Origin: Solidesulfovibrio carbinoliphilus subsp. oakridgensis
GTDB lineage: Bacteria; Desulfobacterota; Desulfovibrionia; Desulfovibrionales; Desulfovibrionaceae
Direction of reading: 5' to 3'
Assembly: GCF_000177215.2 (NCBI RefSeq)
Contig: NZ_CM001368.1
Coordinates: 2,741,001 to 2,805,000 of the forward strand
DNA length: 64,000 nt
In this document: positions 16,640 through 25,299 of the stretch, one piece after another
Position numbering within the stretch: position 1 is the first letter of the stretch
How the letters are laid out: each line of letters begins with the position of its first letter
The notes under the pieces: model-generated
Told to the model about the DNA's origin: nothing
The model's input: only the letters and a program-made list of their open reading frames with translations
Databases searched by the model: none
Position numbers and translations under genes: made by a program

Positions 16640-18901
16640 CTACTCCTCGCCCTCGTCCTGCTTGCCGCCGACCGCGCGCTTGTACTTGCAGCCGCGGTTG
16701 GGGCAGGTGACGAGTTCGCCGTCGCGGGTCTTCTTGCGGACCAGGATCTTGGAGTCGCACAGCGGGCAGGGTTCGTTTATGGGCCAGTCCCAGACCGCGA
16801 AATCGCACTGGGGATAGGAATCACAGGCGTAAAAGACCTTGCCGCGCTTGGAGCTTTTTTCGACCAGCGTGCCGGTGCAGCCCTCGCGGGGGCAGGCCAC
16901 GCCCGTGGAAAAAGGCCTGGTGTACTTGCAGTCCGGCCAGCCGGTGCAGGCGATGAACCGGCTGCCGGTGCGGGATTTTTTGAGCACCAGATCCTTGCCG
17001 CACTGGGGGCAAGTGCCGACGGCCGCCACTTCCTCGGGCTTGCGCTCCCGGGGGACGACGGCCCCGTCCGGGGCCCGGTCGAACTCCTTGGTGTTCTTGC
17101 ACTCCGGGTAGCCCGAGCAACCGAGGAATTCCCCGGCCTTGCCGAAGCGGATGACCATGGGCTTGCCGCACAACTCGCAGGTGACGTCCGTTTCCTTGCC
17201 GGCCTTGACCTTGGCCATGTCCTTGGCGGCCTTGGCCAGGGTCGGATTGAAGTCGTCGGTGAAGTCGCGAAGGAGCGCCACCCAGTCGCCCCGGCCCTCG
17301 GCCACGGCGTCAAGGGCCTCTTCCATGCCGGCCGTGAAGCCGACGTCCATGATCTTGACGAAGTGCTCGGCCAGGAGGTCCGAGACGGTTTCGCCGAGCT
17401 CGGACGGCACGAAGTGCTTGTCGTCCAGCCGGGCATAGTCCCGGTCGATCAGGGTCGAGATGATGGCGGCATAGGTCGACGGCCGGCCGATGCCCTTTTC
17501 CTCCAGCTCGCGCACCAGCGAGGCTTCGGAGTAGCGCGGCGGCGGCTGGGTGAACTTCTGGTCCTTCTTGAGTTCCAGAAGGGTCAGTTCCTGGTCCTTG
17601 GCCAGCGGCGGCAGGGACTTGGCCTCGTCGCCGGCCTCCTGGCCGTAGACTTTGAGATACCCGGGGAAAATCAGCCGCTGGCCCTTGGCCTTGAACATGG
17701 CCGGCCCGGCCGCGATGTCGGCGGCCGTGTCCCAGAACCGGGCCTCGCTCATCTGCGAGGCCACGAACCGCTCCCAGATGAGCTTATAGAGCGAAAAGAG
17801 GTCCTTGGGGAGGAGCGTCTTGACGTCGGCGGGGGTCAGGGCCACGTCGATGGGCCGGATGGCTTCGTGGGCGTCCTGGGCCCCGGCCTTGGACCGGAAG
17901 TGCCGGGCCTTCTCCGGGTAGTAGTCCTCCCCGAGGGTGCCGGTGATGAACTCCTTGGCTGCGTCGCGGGCCTCGTCGGCGATGCGCGTGGAGTCGGTCC
18001 GCATGTAGGTGATAAGGGCCACCGTGCCCCGGTCGCCGAGCTCCAGGCCCTCGTAGAGCTTCTGGGCCGCGCCCATGGTCCGCTTGGCCGAATAGCCGAG
18101 CCGCTGGTTGGCGGCCTGCTGCAGGGTCGAGGTGATAAAGGGCGGGGGCGGGGATTTCTTGCGTTCCTTCTCGGCCACCGAGGCGACCACAAAGGGGTTG
18201 CCCCGGATGGCCGCCTCGGCCTCGGCGGCCGCCTCGGCGCTGCCGATCTCGACCTTCTTGCCGTTGTACTTGGCCAGCTCCGCCTCGAACTCGGGCGGGA
18301 CGTCGCCGGCGAGGCGGGCCTTGAAGACCCAGTACTCGACCGGCACGAAGGCCCGCCGCTCCTTCTCGCGGTCCACCACCAGCCGCAGGGCCACGGACTG
18401 GACCCGGCCGGCCGAGATGCCGCTTTTGACCTTCTGCCAGAGGATCGGCGACACCTTGTAGCCGACCAGCCGGTCGAGGATGCGCCGGGCCTGCTGGGAG
18501 AGAAAAAGTTTTTCGTTGATCTCGCGCGGGTGGGAAAGGGCCTCGCGCACGGCCCGGGCCGTGATCTCGTTGAACATGATGCGGTGGATGGGGACGTTCG
18601 CATCCTTTAATATCTCGGCCACGTGCCAGGCGATGGCCTCGCCTTCGCGGTCCGGGTCGGGGGCGAGATAGATGGCGGAAGCCCCGGCCGCGGCTTCCTT
18701 GAGCTTGGCGACCACCTTCTGCTTGCCTGGAATGATTTGATATTGCGGCGCGAAATCCTCGTTTTCATCCACCCCGAGCTTTTTGGAGGGCAGATCGCGC
18801 ACATGACCAACCGAGGCTTCGACGGCATAGGCATTGCCGAGAAACTTCTTGATGGTCTTTACCTTGGCCGGCGACTCGACGATGATAAGGTCCTTTCCCA
18901 T
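16640..18901 (-). CDS. topA: DNA topoisomerase I
   Basis: The 753-residue enzyme relaxes negative supercoils by type IA strand passage. The chosen ATG at 18901 gives the standard N-terminus MGKDLIIVESPAK, the start of the Toprim domain; an ATG 33 bases further upstream lacks support. The active-site tyrosine lies in ALITYMRTDSTR. The C-terminal third carries four Cys4 zinc ribbons, beginning CELCGKP, CPQCGKD, CPREGCT and CPLCDSK, which bind single-stranded DNA. The gene is monocistronic, divergent from era and convergent to the glutamate synthase operon. Confidence 0.97.
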   Translation of the reverse strand: MGKDLIIVESPAKVKTIKKFLGNAYAVEASVGHVRDLPSKKLGVDENEDFAPQYQIIPGKQKVVAKLKEAAAGASAIYLAPDPDREGEAIAWHVAEILKDANVPIHRIMFNEITARAVREALSHPREINEKLFLSQQARRILDRLVGYKVSPILWQKVKSGISAGRVQSVALRLVVDREKERRAFVPVEYWVFKARLAGDVPPEFEAELAKYNGKKVEIGSAEAAAEAEAAIRGNPFVVASVAEKERKKSPPPPFITSTLQQAANQRLGYSAKRTMGAAQKLYEGLELGDRGTVALITYMRTDSTRIADEARDAAKEFITGTLGEDYYPEKARHFRSKAGAQDAHEAIRPIDVALTPADVKTLLPKDLFSLYKLIWERFVASQMSEARFWDTAADIAAGPAMFKAKGQRLIFPGYLKVYGQEAGDEAKSLPPLAKDQELTLLELKKDQKFTQPPPRYSEASLVRELEEKGIGRPSTYAAIISTLIDRDYARLDDKHFVPSELGETVSDLLAEHFVKIMDVGFTAGMEEALDAVAEGRGDWVALLRDFTDDFNPTLAKAAKDMAKVKAGKETDVTCELCGKPMVIRFGKAGEFLGCSGYPECKNTKEFDRAPDGAVVPRERKPEEVAAVGTCPQCGKDLVLKKSRTGSRFIACTGWPDCKYTRPFSTGVACPREGCTGTLVEKSSKRGKVFYACDSYPQCDFAVWDWPINEPCPLCDSKILVRKKTRDGELVTCPNRGCKYKRAVGGKQDEGEE

Positions 18902-19046
18902 GGCAGGCGTGCTATAGCCACCCCACGGGGCCAAGGCAAGGGTTGCCGTTTGTTTCTTGCCGGGCTACTCCTCGCTTTTGGTCCGGACGTATGACTTTTT
19001 CACAAATTAAACTGCGGCCCGTCCGGCGGCCCTGCGGGAGAGACCT

Positions 19047-19964
19047 TTGGAGAGCGCAACGCGTTTCGGACACGTGGTCATGCTCGGCCCGACCAATGCC
19101 GGCAAATCCACGTTGCTCAACCGGGTGATCGGACAGAAGGTGTCCATTGTTTCGCCCAAGCCCCAGACCACGCGCAACAGCATCAGCGGCATCCTGACCG
19201 AGGAAGGGGCCCAGGCCGTCTTTCTCGACACCCCGGGCCTGCACCGTCAAAAACGCGGCATCGCCCCGCTCCTTTTGCGCTCGGCCTACGCCGCCCTGAC
19301 CCGGGCCGACGTGGTCCTGGTGCTCCTCGACGGGGCCCAGTACGCCCGGCGCCTGGAAGGGCTCAAAAACGACCTGCTCCCCATCGTCCGGGTTTTAAAA
19401 GACAGCCCGGTGCCGGTGGTGGTGGCGCTGAACAAGGCCGACGTGGTCCGGGAAAAAGCCCGGATGCTGCCGGTCCTGGCCGCGGTCGGCGAGGCCCTGC
19501 CCGGAGCGGAGCTTTTTCCGGTAAGCGCCTTGACCGGCCTTGGCGTCAAGGAACTCCTGGCCGCGCTTTTCGCCCGCCTGCCCGAGGGCCCGCACCAGTT
19601 CGACCCGGACGAGGTCTCCACCGCGCCGGTTCGGTTTCTGGCCTCGGAAATCGTGCGCGAGAAGGTCTTTCTGGCCCTTGGCGAGGAGCTGCCCTACTCC
19701 ACGGCCGTGACCGTCGAGGATTGGGACGAGGAATCCAAGCCCGGGCTTGTCAAAATCCAGGCGTCCATCCTGGTCGGCCGCGAGAGCCACAAGCCCATGG
19801 TCATCGGCAAGGGCGGGGAGCGGATCAAGGACATCGGGCAAAAGGCCCGCATCGACATCGAGGAGATGCTCGGGACCAAGGTCTTTTTGGAGCTGTGGGT
19901 CAAGGTCCGGCCGAACTGGGCCGACGATCCGGCCCTTCTGCGCGACCTCGGGCTCGGGGAATAG
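19047..19964 (+). CDS. era: GTPase Era, 16S rRNA maturation factor
   Basis: Era binds the 3' end of 16S rRNA and is needed for 30S assembly. The 305-residue product shows G1 GPTNAGKS (near residues 14-21), G3 DTPG and G4 NKAD. The C-terminal KH domain contains GKGGERIKDIGQKAR. The start is TTG at 19047, preceded by GGGAGAGA. The length is normal for the family. It begins a plus-strand run that continues through YggS and the flagellar genes. Confidence 0.96.
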   Translation: MESATRFGHVVMLGPTNAGKSTLLNRVIGQKVSIVSPKPQTTRNSISGILTEEGAQAVFLDTPGLHRQKRGIAPLLLRSAYAALTRADVVLVLLDGAQYARRLEGLKNDLLPIVRVLKDSPVPVVVALNKADVVREKARMLPVLAAVGEALPGAELFPVSALTGLGVKELLAALFARLPEGPHQFDPDEVSTAPVRFLASEIVREKVFLALGEELPYSTAVTVEDWDEESKPGLVKIQASILVGRESHKPMVIGKGGERIKDIGQKARIDIEEMLGTKVFLELWVKVRPNWADDPALLRDLGLGE

Positions 19965-20042
19965 TTTTCGCCGGCCCGCCGGCCCCGGACGGGCGGGCGC
20001 GGCCGGACCAAGGAGTCGATTGGCCATGGCCGGAGGTGGGAC

Positions 20043-20735
20043 GTGGACATGAGCGCGGAAGGCCGCCTGGCCGGGGTGAAAAAGCGGATCGAGGAAGCCT
20101 GCCGCAGGGGCGGCCGCGACCCGGCCGAGGTCACGCTGGTCGCGGTCTCGAAGTTCCACGACGCGGCGGCGGTGGCGGAACTCGCCGCCTGCGGCCAGAC
20201 CGTTTTCGGGGAATCCTACATCCAGGAAGCCCTGCCCAAGATGGAGGCCGGGCCGGCCGGCCTGACCTGGCATTTTATCGGCCACCTGCAGCGCAACAAG
20301 GGCAAGCTGGCCATCGGCCGCTTCGCCCTGATCCACACCCTGGACAACCTGGAATTGGCCCGGCTATTGCAGAAAAAGACCGGCGAGCAGGGTCTGGCCC
20401 CCCAGGCCGTCTGCCTGCAAGTCAACGTGGCCGGCGAGGCCCAGAAATCGGGCGTTTCGCCCGAAGGCCTGCCGGCACTGGCCGAGGCCGTGGCCGCCAT
20501 GCCGGCCCTGTCCCTCTCGGGGCTCATGGTCCTGCCGCCGGTCTTCGACGATCCGGACGGGGCCCGGCCGGCCTTCGCCCGGCTGCGCGAACTGCGGGAC
20601 GGCCTGGCCGCGCGGCTTGGCCTGGCCTTGCCGGTCCTGTCCATGGGCATGAGCGGCGACCTGGAAGCGGCCATCCTCGAAGGGGCGACCCACGTGCGCG
20701 TGGGCACGGACCTTTTCGGCCCGAGACAGCGATAA
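20043..20735 (+). CDS. YggS/PROSC-family pyridoxal phosphate homeostasis protein
   Basis: A 230-residue single-domain alanine-racemase-fold protein that binds pyridoxal phosphate without known enzymatic activity. The PLP lysine lies in VAVSKFHD, and the family signatures FGESYIQEA, WHFIGHLQRNK and SMGMSGDLEAAI are all present. The start could be GTG 20043, with GGAGG six bases upstream, or ATG 20049. It lies between era and fliL, with no apparent functional link to either. Confidence 0.93.
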   Translation: MDMSAEGRLAGVKKRIEEACRRGGRDPAEVTLVAVSKFHDAAAVAELAACGQTVFGESYIQEALPKMEAGPAGLTWHFIGHLQRNKGKLAIGRFALIHTLDNLELARLLQKKTGEQGLAPQAVCLQVNVAGEAQKSGVSPEGLPALAEAVAAMPALSLSGLMVLPPVFDDPDGARPAFARLRELRDGLAARLGLALPVLSMGMSGDLEAAILEGATHVRVGTDLFGPRQR

Positions 20736-20763
20736 GGCGTCCCCCGGACGCCGGGAGGCACGA

Positions 20764-21360
20764 GTGGCGAACGCACCCGAAGCGCCGGAAGGCAAGAAGA
20801 AATCCGGGTTTCTCAAATACATCATCCTGGTCGTGCTGTTGCTCGTCCTTGGCGGCGGCGGCTACTTCGCCTACCTCAAGTTTTTCGCGGCCAAACCGGC
20901 CGCGACGGATGCCGCGGCTCCGGCCGAAGGCCAGCCCGCGCCCGAGGCTCAAAAGGCCGAGGACGGCCACGCGGCCAAGCCCGAGGAGAAAAAGGCCGAG
21001 GGCGGCCACGGCGAAGCCAAGGGCGGCGAGGCCAAGGGCGGGCATGGCGGCAAGGACAAGGCCCCGTCCAACAACGTGGCCCTGCCCCCCTTCGTGGTCA
21101 ACCTGGCCGACCCCAACGCCCGGCGCTACCTGAAGATCGTGCTGGACGTGGAAATGACCGGCAACCCGGAACTGCTCGAAGCCAACCAGGCCAAGATCCG
21201 CGACTCCCTGCTCATGCTCCTGTCGTCCAAGACCTCCCAGGACCTGGCCACGCTTGAAGGCAAGATCCTCTTGCGCAAGGAAATCGTGGACCGTCTGAAC
21301 CAGGCCCTGGGCCAGGCCAAGGTGGCCCGGGTCTATTTCACGGATTTCGTCATCCAATAA
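20764..21360 (+). CDS. fliL: Flagellar basal-body-associated protein FliL
   Basis: The 198-residue protein has one N-terminal membrane helix (about residues 16-37, YIILVVLLLVLGGGGYFAY). A long Ala/Lys/Glu/Gly-rich linker (about 40-105) follows, then the periplasmic FliL domain with RYLKIVLDVEMTG. FliL associates with the stator and influences motor torque. The start is GTG 20764 with GGGAGG upstream. The linker is longer than in enteric FliL. It heads the fliLNOPQ run. Confidence 0.92.
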   Translation: MANAPEAPEGKKKSGFLKYIILVVLLLVLGGGGYFAYLKFFAAKPAATDAAAPAEGQPAPEAQKAEDGHAAKPEEKKAEGGHGEAKGGEAKGGHGGKDKAPSNNVALPPFVVNLADPNARRYLKIVLDVEMTGNPELLEANQAKIRDSLLMLLSSKTSQDLATLEGKILLRKEIVDRLNQALGQAKVARVYFTDFVIQ

Positions 21361-21386
21361 AGCGGCGCCGCGCGCGAGGGATTTCC

Positions 21387-21959
21387 ATGGCTCCCGACGA
21401 CATCGATCAGGACAAACTGGCGGCCGAATGGGCCGCCGCCCTGGATGACCAGGACGACGACAAGCCCGCTTCCCAGTCGGACATCGACGCCCTGTTCGAC
21501 CAGCCGTCCGGCGGCGGCAAGGGCGGTGGGGGCGGGGGCGACGACGCCCTGGCGGCCGAATGGGCCGCGGCCCTGGCCGACGAGGAGGAGCAGTCCATCA
21601 AGCGCGAACGGGACCAGGACGCCCTGTCCCGGCAAAGCGCCTCGGCCCAGTTCAAAAATCTGACGCAGGAGGCCAAGGCCCCGCGTCCGGAAAACGTCCG
21701 CCGGGACCTCGACTTCATCCTGGACATCCCGCTCGACGTGTCGGCCGAGCTCGGACGGACCAAGCTCCTTATCAACGAACTGCTGCAGCTCGGCCAGGGT
21801 TCGGTCATCGAACTCAACAAGCTGGCCGGCGAGCCGCTGGAAATCTACGTCAACGGCAAGCTGGTGGCCCGGGGCGAGGCGGTCGTCATCAACGAGAAAT
21901 TCGGCGTGCGCCTGACCGACATCATAAGCCCCATCGAACGGGTGAAACAGCTTGCCTGA
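21387..21959 (+). CDS. fliN: Flagellar motor switch protein FliN
   Basis: FliN forms the base of the C-ring and contacts CheY and the export ATPase complex. The conserved SpoA domain occupies the C-terminal 80 or so residues (DIPLDVSAELGRTK through NEKFGVRLTDI). The 190-residue product is long for FliN. Its N-terminal 110 residues are acidic and low-complexity and contain two copies of a short LAAEWAAAL motif (about residues 11 and 52), a duplication that could be a binding peptide. The end overlaps fliO by eight bases. Confidence 0.93.
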   Translation: MAPDDIDQDKLAAEWAAALDDQDDDKPASQSDIDALFDQPSGGGKGGGGGGDDALAAEWAAALADEEEQSIKRERDQDALSRQSASAQFKNLTQEAKAPRPENVRRDLDFILDIPLDVSAELGRTKLLINELLQLGQGSVIELNKLAGEPLEIYVNGKLVARGEAVVINEKFGVRLTDIISPIERVKQLA

Positions 21960-22335
21960 TCCGGCCGCCGTCCCCTCCCCCCTGCCGGCCACGGACTTCA
22001 GTCTGGCCGGAACGGCCCTGCACATGGCCCTGGCCCTGCTCGCCATCCTGGCCGTCATTTTCGCGGCCTACTGGCTCCTGCGGCGCTTCGGCCCCAAGTT
22101 CGGCCTTGGCCCCGGCGGCCGGGGCGGGGTGCTGCGCCTCATGGCCCACCTGAGCCTCGGGCCCCGCAAAAGCGTCGTCGTGGTCCGTTTCTTGAATAAG
22201 GATCTGGTGCTGGGCGTCACCGACCAGTCCATCACGCTTCTCACCGAGGGCAATGCCGACCATGATGCGCAATCCGATTTCGCGGCCGCCCTGGCCGACC
22301 AGACGCGCCGTCCCGGCGGCGACCCGGCTCCCTGA
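21952..22335 (+). CDS. fliO: Flagellar biosynthesis protein FliO
   Basis: A 127-residue protein with one membrane helix (about residues 24-46) and a short cytoplasmic domain containing VVVVRFLNKDLVLGVTDQSITLL, the FliO pattern. FliO helps assemble the FliP-FliQ-FliR export gate. The TTG start at 21952 lies inside fliN, which suggests coupling. The sequence family is poorly conserved, so the call relies on position between fliN and fliP as well as on the pattern. Confidence 0.85.
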   Translation: MPDPAAVPSPLPATDFSLAGTALHMALALLAILAVIFAAYWLLRRFGPKFGLGPGGRGGVLRLMAHLSLGPRKSVVVVRFLNKDLVLGVTDQSITLLTEGNADHDAQSDFAAALADQTRRPGGDPAP

Positions 22336-22399
22336 TGGTGCGCCGGCACGTTCCTTTTCTGTAGCCAACCCAGGCAATATCCTAAAAAAGTTTCTTTTT

Positions 22400-23188
22400 T
22401 TGCTGACAAAGCACGCCCGGACCTTTTCCGGGCAGGCCGCCTTTCCCGTCTGCCTGCTGGTCCTGGCCGGACTTGTCCTTTTCGTGGCCGGGCCGGCCCT
22501 GGCCCAGGACGCCCCGACCCTGTCCCTCAACCTGGCCGCCGGCCAGAACCAGCCCGAACGGGTCTCGACACTCCTCGAAATCCTGTTCGCCTTGACCGTC
22601 CTGTCCCTGGCCCCGTCGTTCATCCTGACGGTGACGTCTTTCACGCGCATCATCATCGTCTTCTCGTTTCTGCGCCAGGCCATGGGCGTGCCGCAGGTGC
22701 CGCCGACCCAGATCCTGGCCAGCCTGGCCATTTTTCTGACCTGCGTCATCATGTATCCGACCGGCAAGCAGATCAACGACGACGCCCTGCAACCGTATCT
22801 GGAGGAGCGCATCGGCTTCACCGAGGCCCTCAAAAAGGCCGAGGCGCCCTTGCGCGAGTTCCTGTTCAAGCACACCCGCGAAAAGGACCTGTCGGTCTTT
22901 TACACCGTGACCAAGATGGAGCGGCCCAAGGACAAGGCCGAAGTGCCGACCATGATGCTCGCGGCCGGCTTCATGATCAGCGAGCTCAAGACCGCCTTTA
23001 CCATCGGCTTTCTCATCTACATTCCGTTTCTGATCCTCGACATGGTGATTTCGAGCATCCTCCTTGCCATGGGCATGATGATGCTGCCTCCGGCCACCAT
23101 TGCCATGCCCTTCAAGCTCCTGCTCTTTGTCCTGGTCGACGGCTGGGCCCTCATGGTCGGGTCGCTGGTCAACTCATTTGGAACCTGA
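22400..23188 (+). CDS. fliP: Flagellar export gate protein FliP
   Basis: FliP is the main membrane subunit of the flagellar type III export gate. From about 22560 the sequence is typical: TLLEILFALTVLSLAPSFIL-type opening, SFTRIIIVFSFLRQA, and the C-terminal segment LLLFVLVDGWALMVGSL. A signal peptide ending AGPALAQ precedes it, as in other FliP. The start is uncertain. TTG 22400 gives a compact signal peptide (262 residues) but no Shine-Dalgarno. ATG 22253 has GAGGG before it but would add 49 residues encoded over the end of fliO. I prefer TTG 22400. Confidence 0.9.
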   Translation: MLTKHARTFSGQAAFPVCLLVLAGLVLFVAGPALAQDAPTLSLNLAAGQNQPERVSTLLEILFALTVLSLAPSFILTVTSFTRIIIVFSFLRQAMGVPQVPPTQILASLAIFLTCVIMYPTGKQINDDALQPYLEERIGFTEALKKAEAPLREFLFKHTREKDLSVFYTVTKMERPKDKAEVPTMMLAAGFMISELKTAFTIGFLIYIPFLILDMVISSILLAMGMMMLPPATIAMPFKLLLFVLVDGWALMVGSLVNSFGT

Positions 23189-23206
23189 GGAAGGAGAGGC
23201 AAGCCC

Positions 23207-23476
23207 ATGACGACCGATATGGTGGTGGCCCTGTCCCGGCAGGCCATCGAGACGGCCCTTTTCCTGGCCCTGCCAATGCTCGGCGTCTCCCTGGTGGTCG
23301 GAGTGATCATCTCGGTGCTCCAGGCCGCGACCCAGATCCAGGAGATGACGCTCACCTTCGTGCCGAAGATCCTGTCCATGTTCATCGCGCTTTTGATCGC
23401 CTTTCCCTGGATGATGGACAAGATGCTCAATTTCACGCGCGAACTCCTGATGAACATCCCGACCTACATCCGCTGA
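23207..23476 (+). CDS. fliQ: Flagellar export gate protein FliQ
   Basis: The 89-residue protein has two membrane helices separated by a short loop and the family pattern ETALFLALPMLGVSLVVGVI followed by LQAATQIQEMTLTFVPKI. It is a small multi-copy subunit of the export gate. A GGAGAGG ribosome binding site precedes the ATG, 18 bases after fliP. fliR and flhB, often next, are absent here; a repeat cluster and a convergent gene follow. Confidence 0.95.
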   Translation: MTTDMVVALSRQAIETALFLALPMLGVSLVVGVIISVLQAATQIQEMTLTFVPKILSMFIALLIAFPWMMDKMLNFTRELLMNIPTYIR

Positions 23477-23497
23477 CGCGGCTGCGGAGGGAGGAGG

Positions 23498-23715
23498 AAG
23501 ATGCCTCCGGCGGCCAAAGGGGGGTCACCCCCCTTTGGAAACCCCGGGCGGGGCGGGCGGTGTGGCGTCAGGCGCACGCGGACAGGTGCCGGCGGGGGCG
23601 TGTCGGCTACGCCACCGGGGGGGTCCGGGGGGAATCATTCCCCCCGGCGGGTCCAGGGCAGCGCCCTGGCAGGGTCCGGGACAGCGTCCCGGCGGGGTTC
23701 GGGGCAAAGCCCCGA
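23498..23715. repeat. Dispersed palindromic repeat cluster with tandem hairpins
   Basis: It begins with AAGATGCCTCCGGCGGCC 21 bases after fliQ. A palindrome at 23514-23538 follows, in which CCAAAGGGGGG pairs with CCCCCCTTTGG around TCA, and later a palindrome around AATCATT near 23625-23647. Three tandem hairpins then follow with different arms: CCAGGGC/GCCCTGG, CCGGGAC/GTCCCGG and CGGGGC/GCCCCG. The last ends at the stop codon of the convergent gene. Confidence 0.8.
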
Positions 23716-24537
23716 TTATTCCTCGCCGAAGTAGTCTTGATGCCGCTTCGTAAAGGCCAAAGCGGCGGCAAAGGCGGCCGGCGAGTGGGGCTCGAAGGTG
23801 ACGGTCGGGTGCAGGTTGCGGGCGGCGAGCAGCGCGAAGAGGGCCTCGAACGGGATCTCCCCCTGGCCGGGCCCCAGGTGTTGGTCAAAGGAACCGTCGT
23901 TGTCGTGCAGGTGCAGGTGCAGGAGAAACGGGGCCAGGGCGTCGATCCAGGCGGCCAGGTTGTCCCGGCTCTTGCCTTCGGCGAAGCTGTACCAGTGGCC
24001 GATGTCGAGACAGGCCCCGACCGAGGCCGCCTGCCCGGCCGGCAGCCGCTCCCGCAGGGCGGCGACGGCCCCGGACACGGTGGCCGGGTCGGTCTCGAAG
24101 GTGTTTTCCAGGCACAGCGGCGGATGCCCGGGCCAGACGGAAAGGACCGCGGCCCAGGTGTCGGCCGCCCGGGCGGCCCAGTCGGGAAAGGAGCGGATGT
24201 AGAGAAAGCGGTTGTAGGCGGCGTGGCCGACCAGCCGATCGGGCCGGTAGGCCTGGGCCGTGTCCATGGCGGCCTTGAGCCTGTCGCGGCTCGCTTCCCG
24301 GATGCGGGCGTCGGCGCTGCCGGGTTGCAGGTCGAAAAACGGCAGGTGGAGCGTGCGGGCCAGGCCGGCCTCGTCCAGGCGGCGGGCCAAGTCGGCGTGC
24401 CAGGCCGGCGTCTTGGCGTCCATGAGGACCGGATCGAGCCCCAGCTCCGGGGCCACGCCGCCGTCCAGGTGGCGGCTGACCAGGGCCGGGTCCCGGTCGG
24501 CCACTCGCAGGTTCAGATTGACGTAAAACCGGGGCAT
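23716..24537 (-). CDS. TIM-barrel protein of the sugar phosphate isomerase/AP endonuclease 2 family
   Basis: The 273-residue sequence follows the xylose-isomerase-like TIM barrel: metal-binding glutamate in PPLCLENTF, aspartate/histidine in GACLDIGHWYSF, and HLHLHDNDGSFDQH near the C-terminal side. These positions suggest an intact divalent-metal site. Family members include endonuclease IV and sugar epimerases; cobamide-riboside or sugar substrates cannot be told apart by eye. It is the last gene of the minus-strand block that starts at the FmdB-type gene. Confidence 0.82.
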   Translation of the reverse strand: MPRFYVNLNLRVADRDPALVSRHLDGGVAPELGLDPVLMDAKTPAWHADLARRLDEAGLARTLHLPFFDLQPGSADARIREASRDRLKAAMDTAQAYRPDRLVGHAAYNRFLYIRSFPDWAARAADTWAAVLSVWPGHPPLCLENTFETDPATVSGAVAALRERLPAGQAASVGACLDIGHWYSFAEGKSRDNLAAWIDALAPFLLHLHLHDNDGSFDQHLGPGQGEIPFEALFALLAARNLHPTVTFEPHSPAAFAAALAFTKRHQDYFGEE

Positions 24538-24546
24538 GGGCGTCGG

Positions 24547-25299
24547 CTAGTCCTTGGGCAGGGGATAGACCTGGCTGAAGACGGTCTTGCCGGACGGGTC
24601 CAGCACGGACAGCTTCAGGCCGTAGATGTCCCGGGCCTCGAATTTGGCCGGCAGGGGCAGGCTGGCCGCGATCTGCTTGAACCGCTGGATCTGAAACGTG
24701 AATTCGTCCTTTTCGGCCCTAAGCGGCACGAAGGTGGCGTCGTTGGCCACCAGCCCGGCCTCGACCCGGCCGACGAGATTGGTCTGGGGCGTGACGTTGC
24801 TGAGATCGAAATTGAGCTGGAGGCGCTTGTTCTCGATGCGCACGCGCAGGTTGTCGACGCCGGCCTGGTTGGCGTCGACCCGGGCGAGAAGCCTGCCCAG
24901 GTCCGGGCGCGGGGCTTCGCGTTCCTTGGCCTCGCCCTTGTCCCGGGGTTCCTCGGGCTTGCTCGGCTTCCACCAGCCCGGATCGGCGGCGTTATACGAG
25001 CCGATCAGCGTTTCAAGCTCGGTCACATCCCGGGTCCGCAGGACCTTTTCCACGTTTTCAAGGCGCATGAGCCGCTCGCCCGCAGCCTCGAGCTCGCCCT
25101 GCATGGCCAGGGCCCGTCTGGCCAGAACCACGTTGTCCTGGCGCAAATGGTAGGCCACGGCCACGGCCGCGCCGAGAAGCAGGAGAAGAAGCAGCGGCCC
25201 GAGCCACAAGGCCCGCATGAGGCCGGTCGAAATCCGCAGCCGCCGGACGCTGGCCGCGTCGCGCAGGATGAGGATGTCGACCTTGCCGCCGGCCGCCAT
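24547..25299 (-). CDS. Single-pass membrane protein of unknown function with periplasmic coiled-coil region
   Basis: I do not recognise this 250-residue protein. It has a cytoplasmic start of about 28 residues and one membrane helix (about 29-52, very Leu-rich). A helical stretch with LARRALAMQGELEAAGERLMRLENVEKVL may form a coiled coil; a charged Pro/Lys/Glu linker and a C-terminal beta-rich domain of about 130 residues follow. Its start codon abuts the stop codon of the L,D-transpeptidase gene with no gap. The two are probably co-translated and may work together at the cell wall; that link is inference. Confidence 0.7.
   Translation of the reverse strand: MAAGGKVDILILRDAASVRRLRISTGLMRALWLGPLLLLLLLGAAVAVAYHLRQDNVVLARRALAMQGELEAAGERLMRLENVEKVLRTRDVTELETLIGSYNAADPGWWKPSKPEEPRDKGEAKEREAPRPDLGRLLARVDANQAGVDNLRVRIENKRLQLNFDLSNVTPQTNLVGRVEAGLVANDATFVPLRAEKDEFTFQIQRFKQIAASLPLPAKFEARDIYGLKLSVLDPSGKTVFSQVYPLPKD

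Noticed and set aside
22253-22399. FliP start at ATG 22253
   Set aside because: It would add 49 residues overlapping fliO and precede the signal peptide with a Pro/Arg-rich stretch; kept only as an alternative.
23640-23715. Tandem hairpins considered as a CRISPR array
   Set aside because: The units are short, self-complementary, not separated by unique spacers of constant length, and no cas gene is present.
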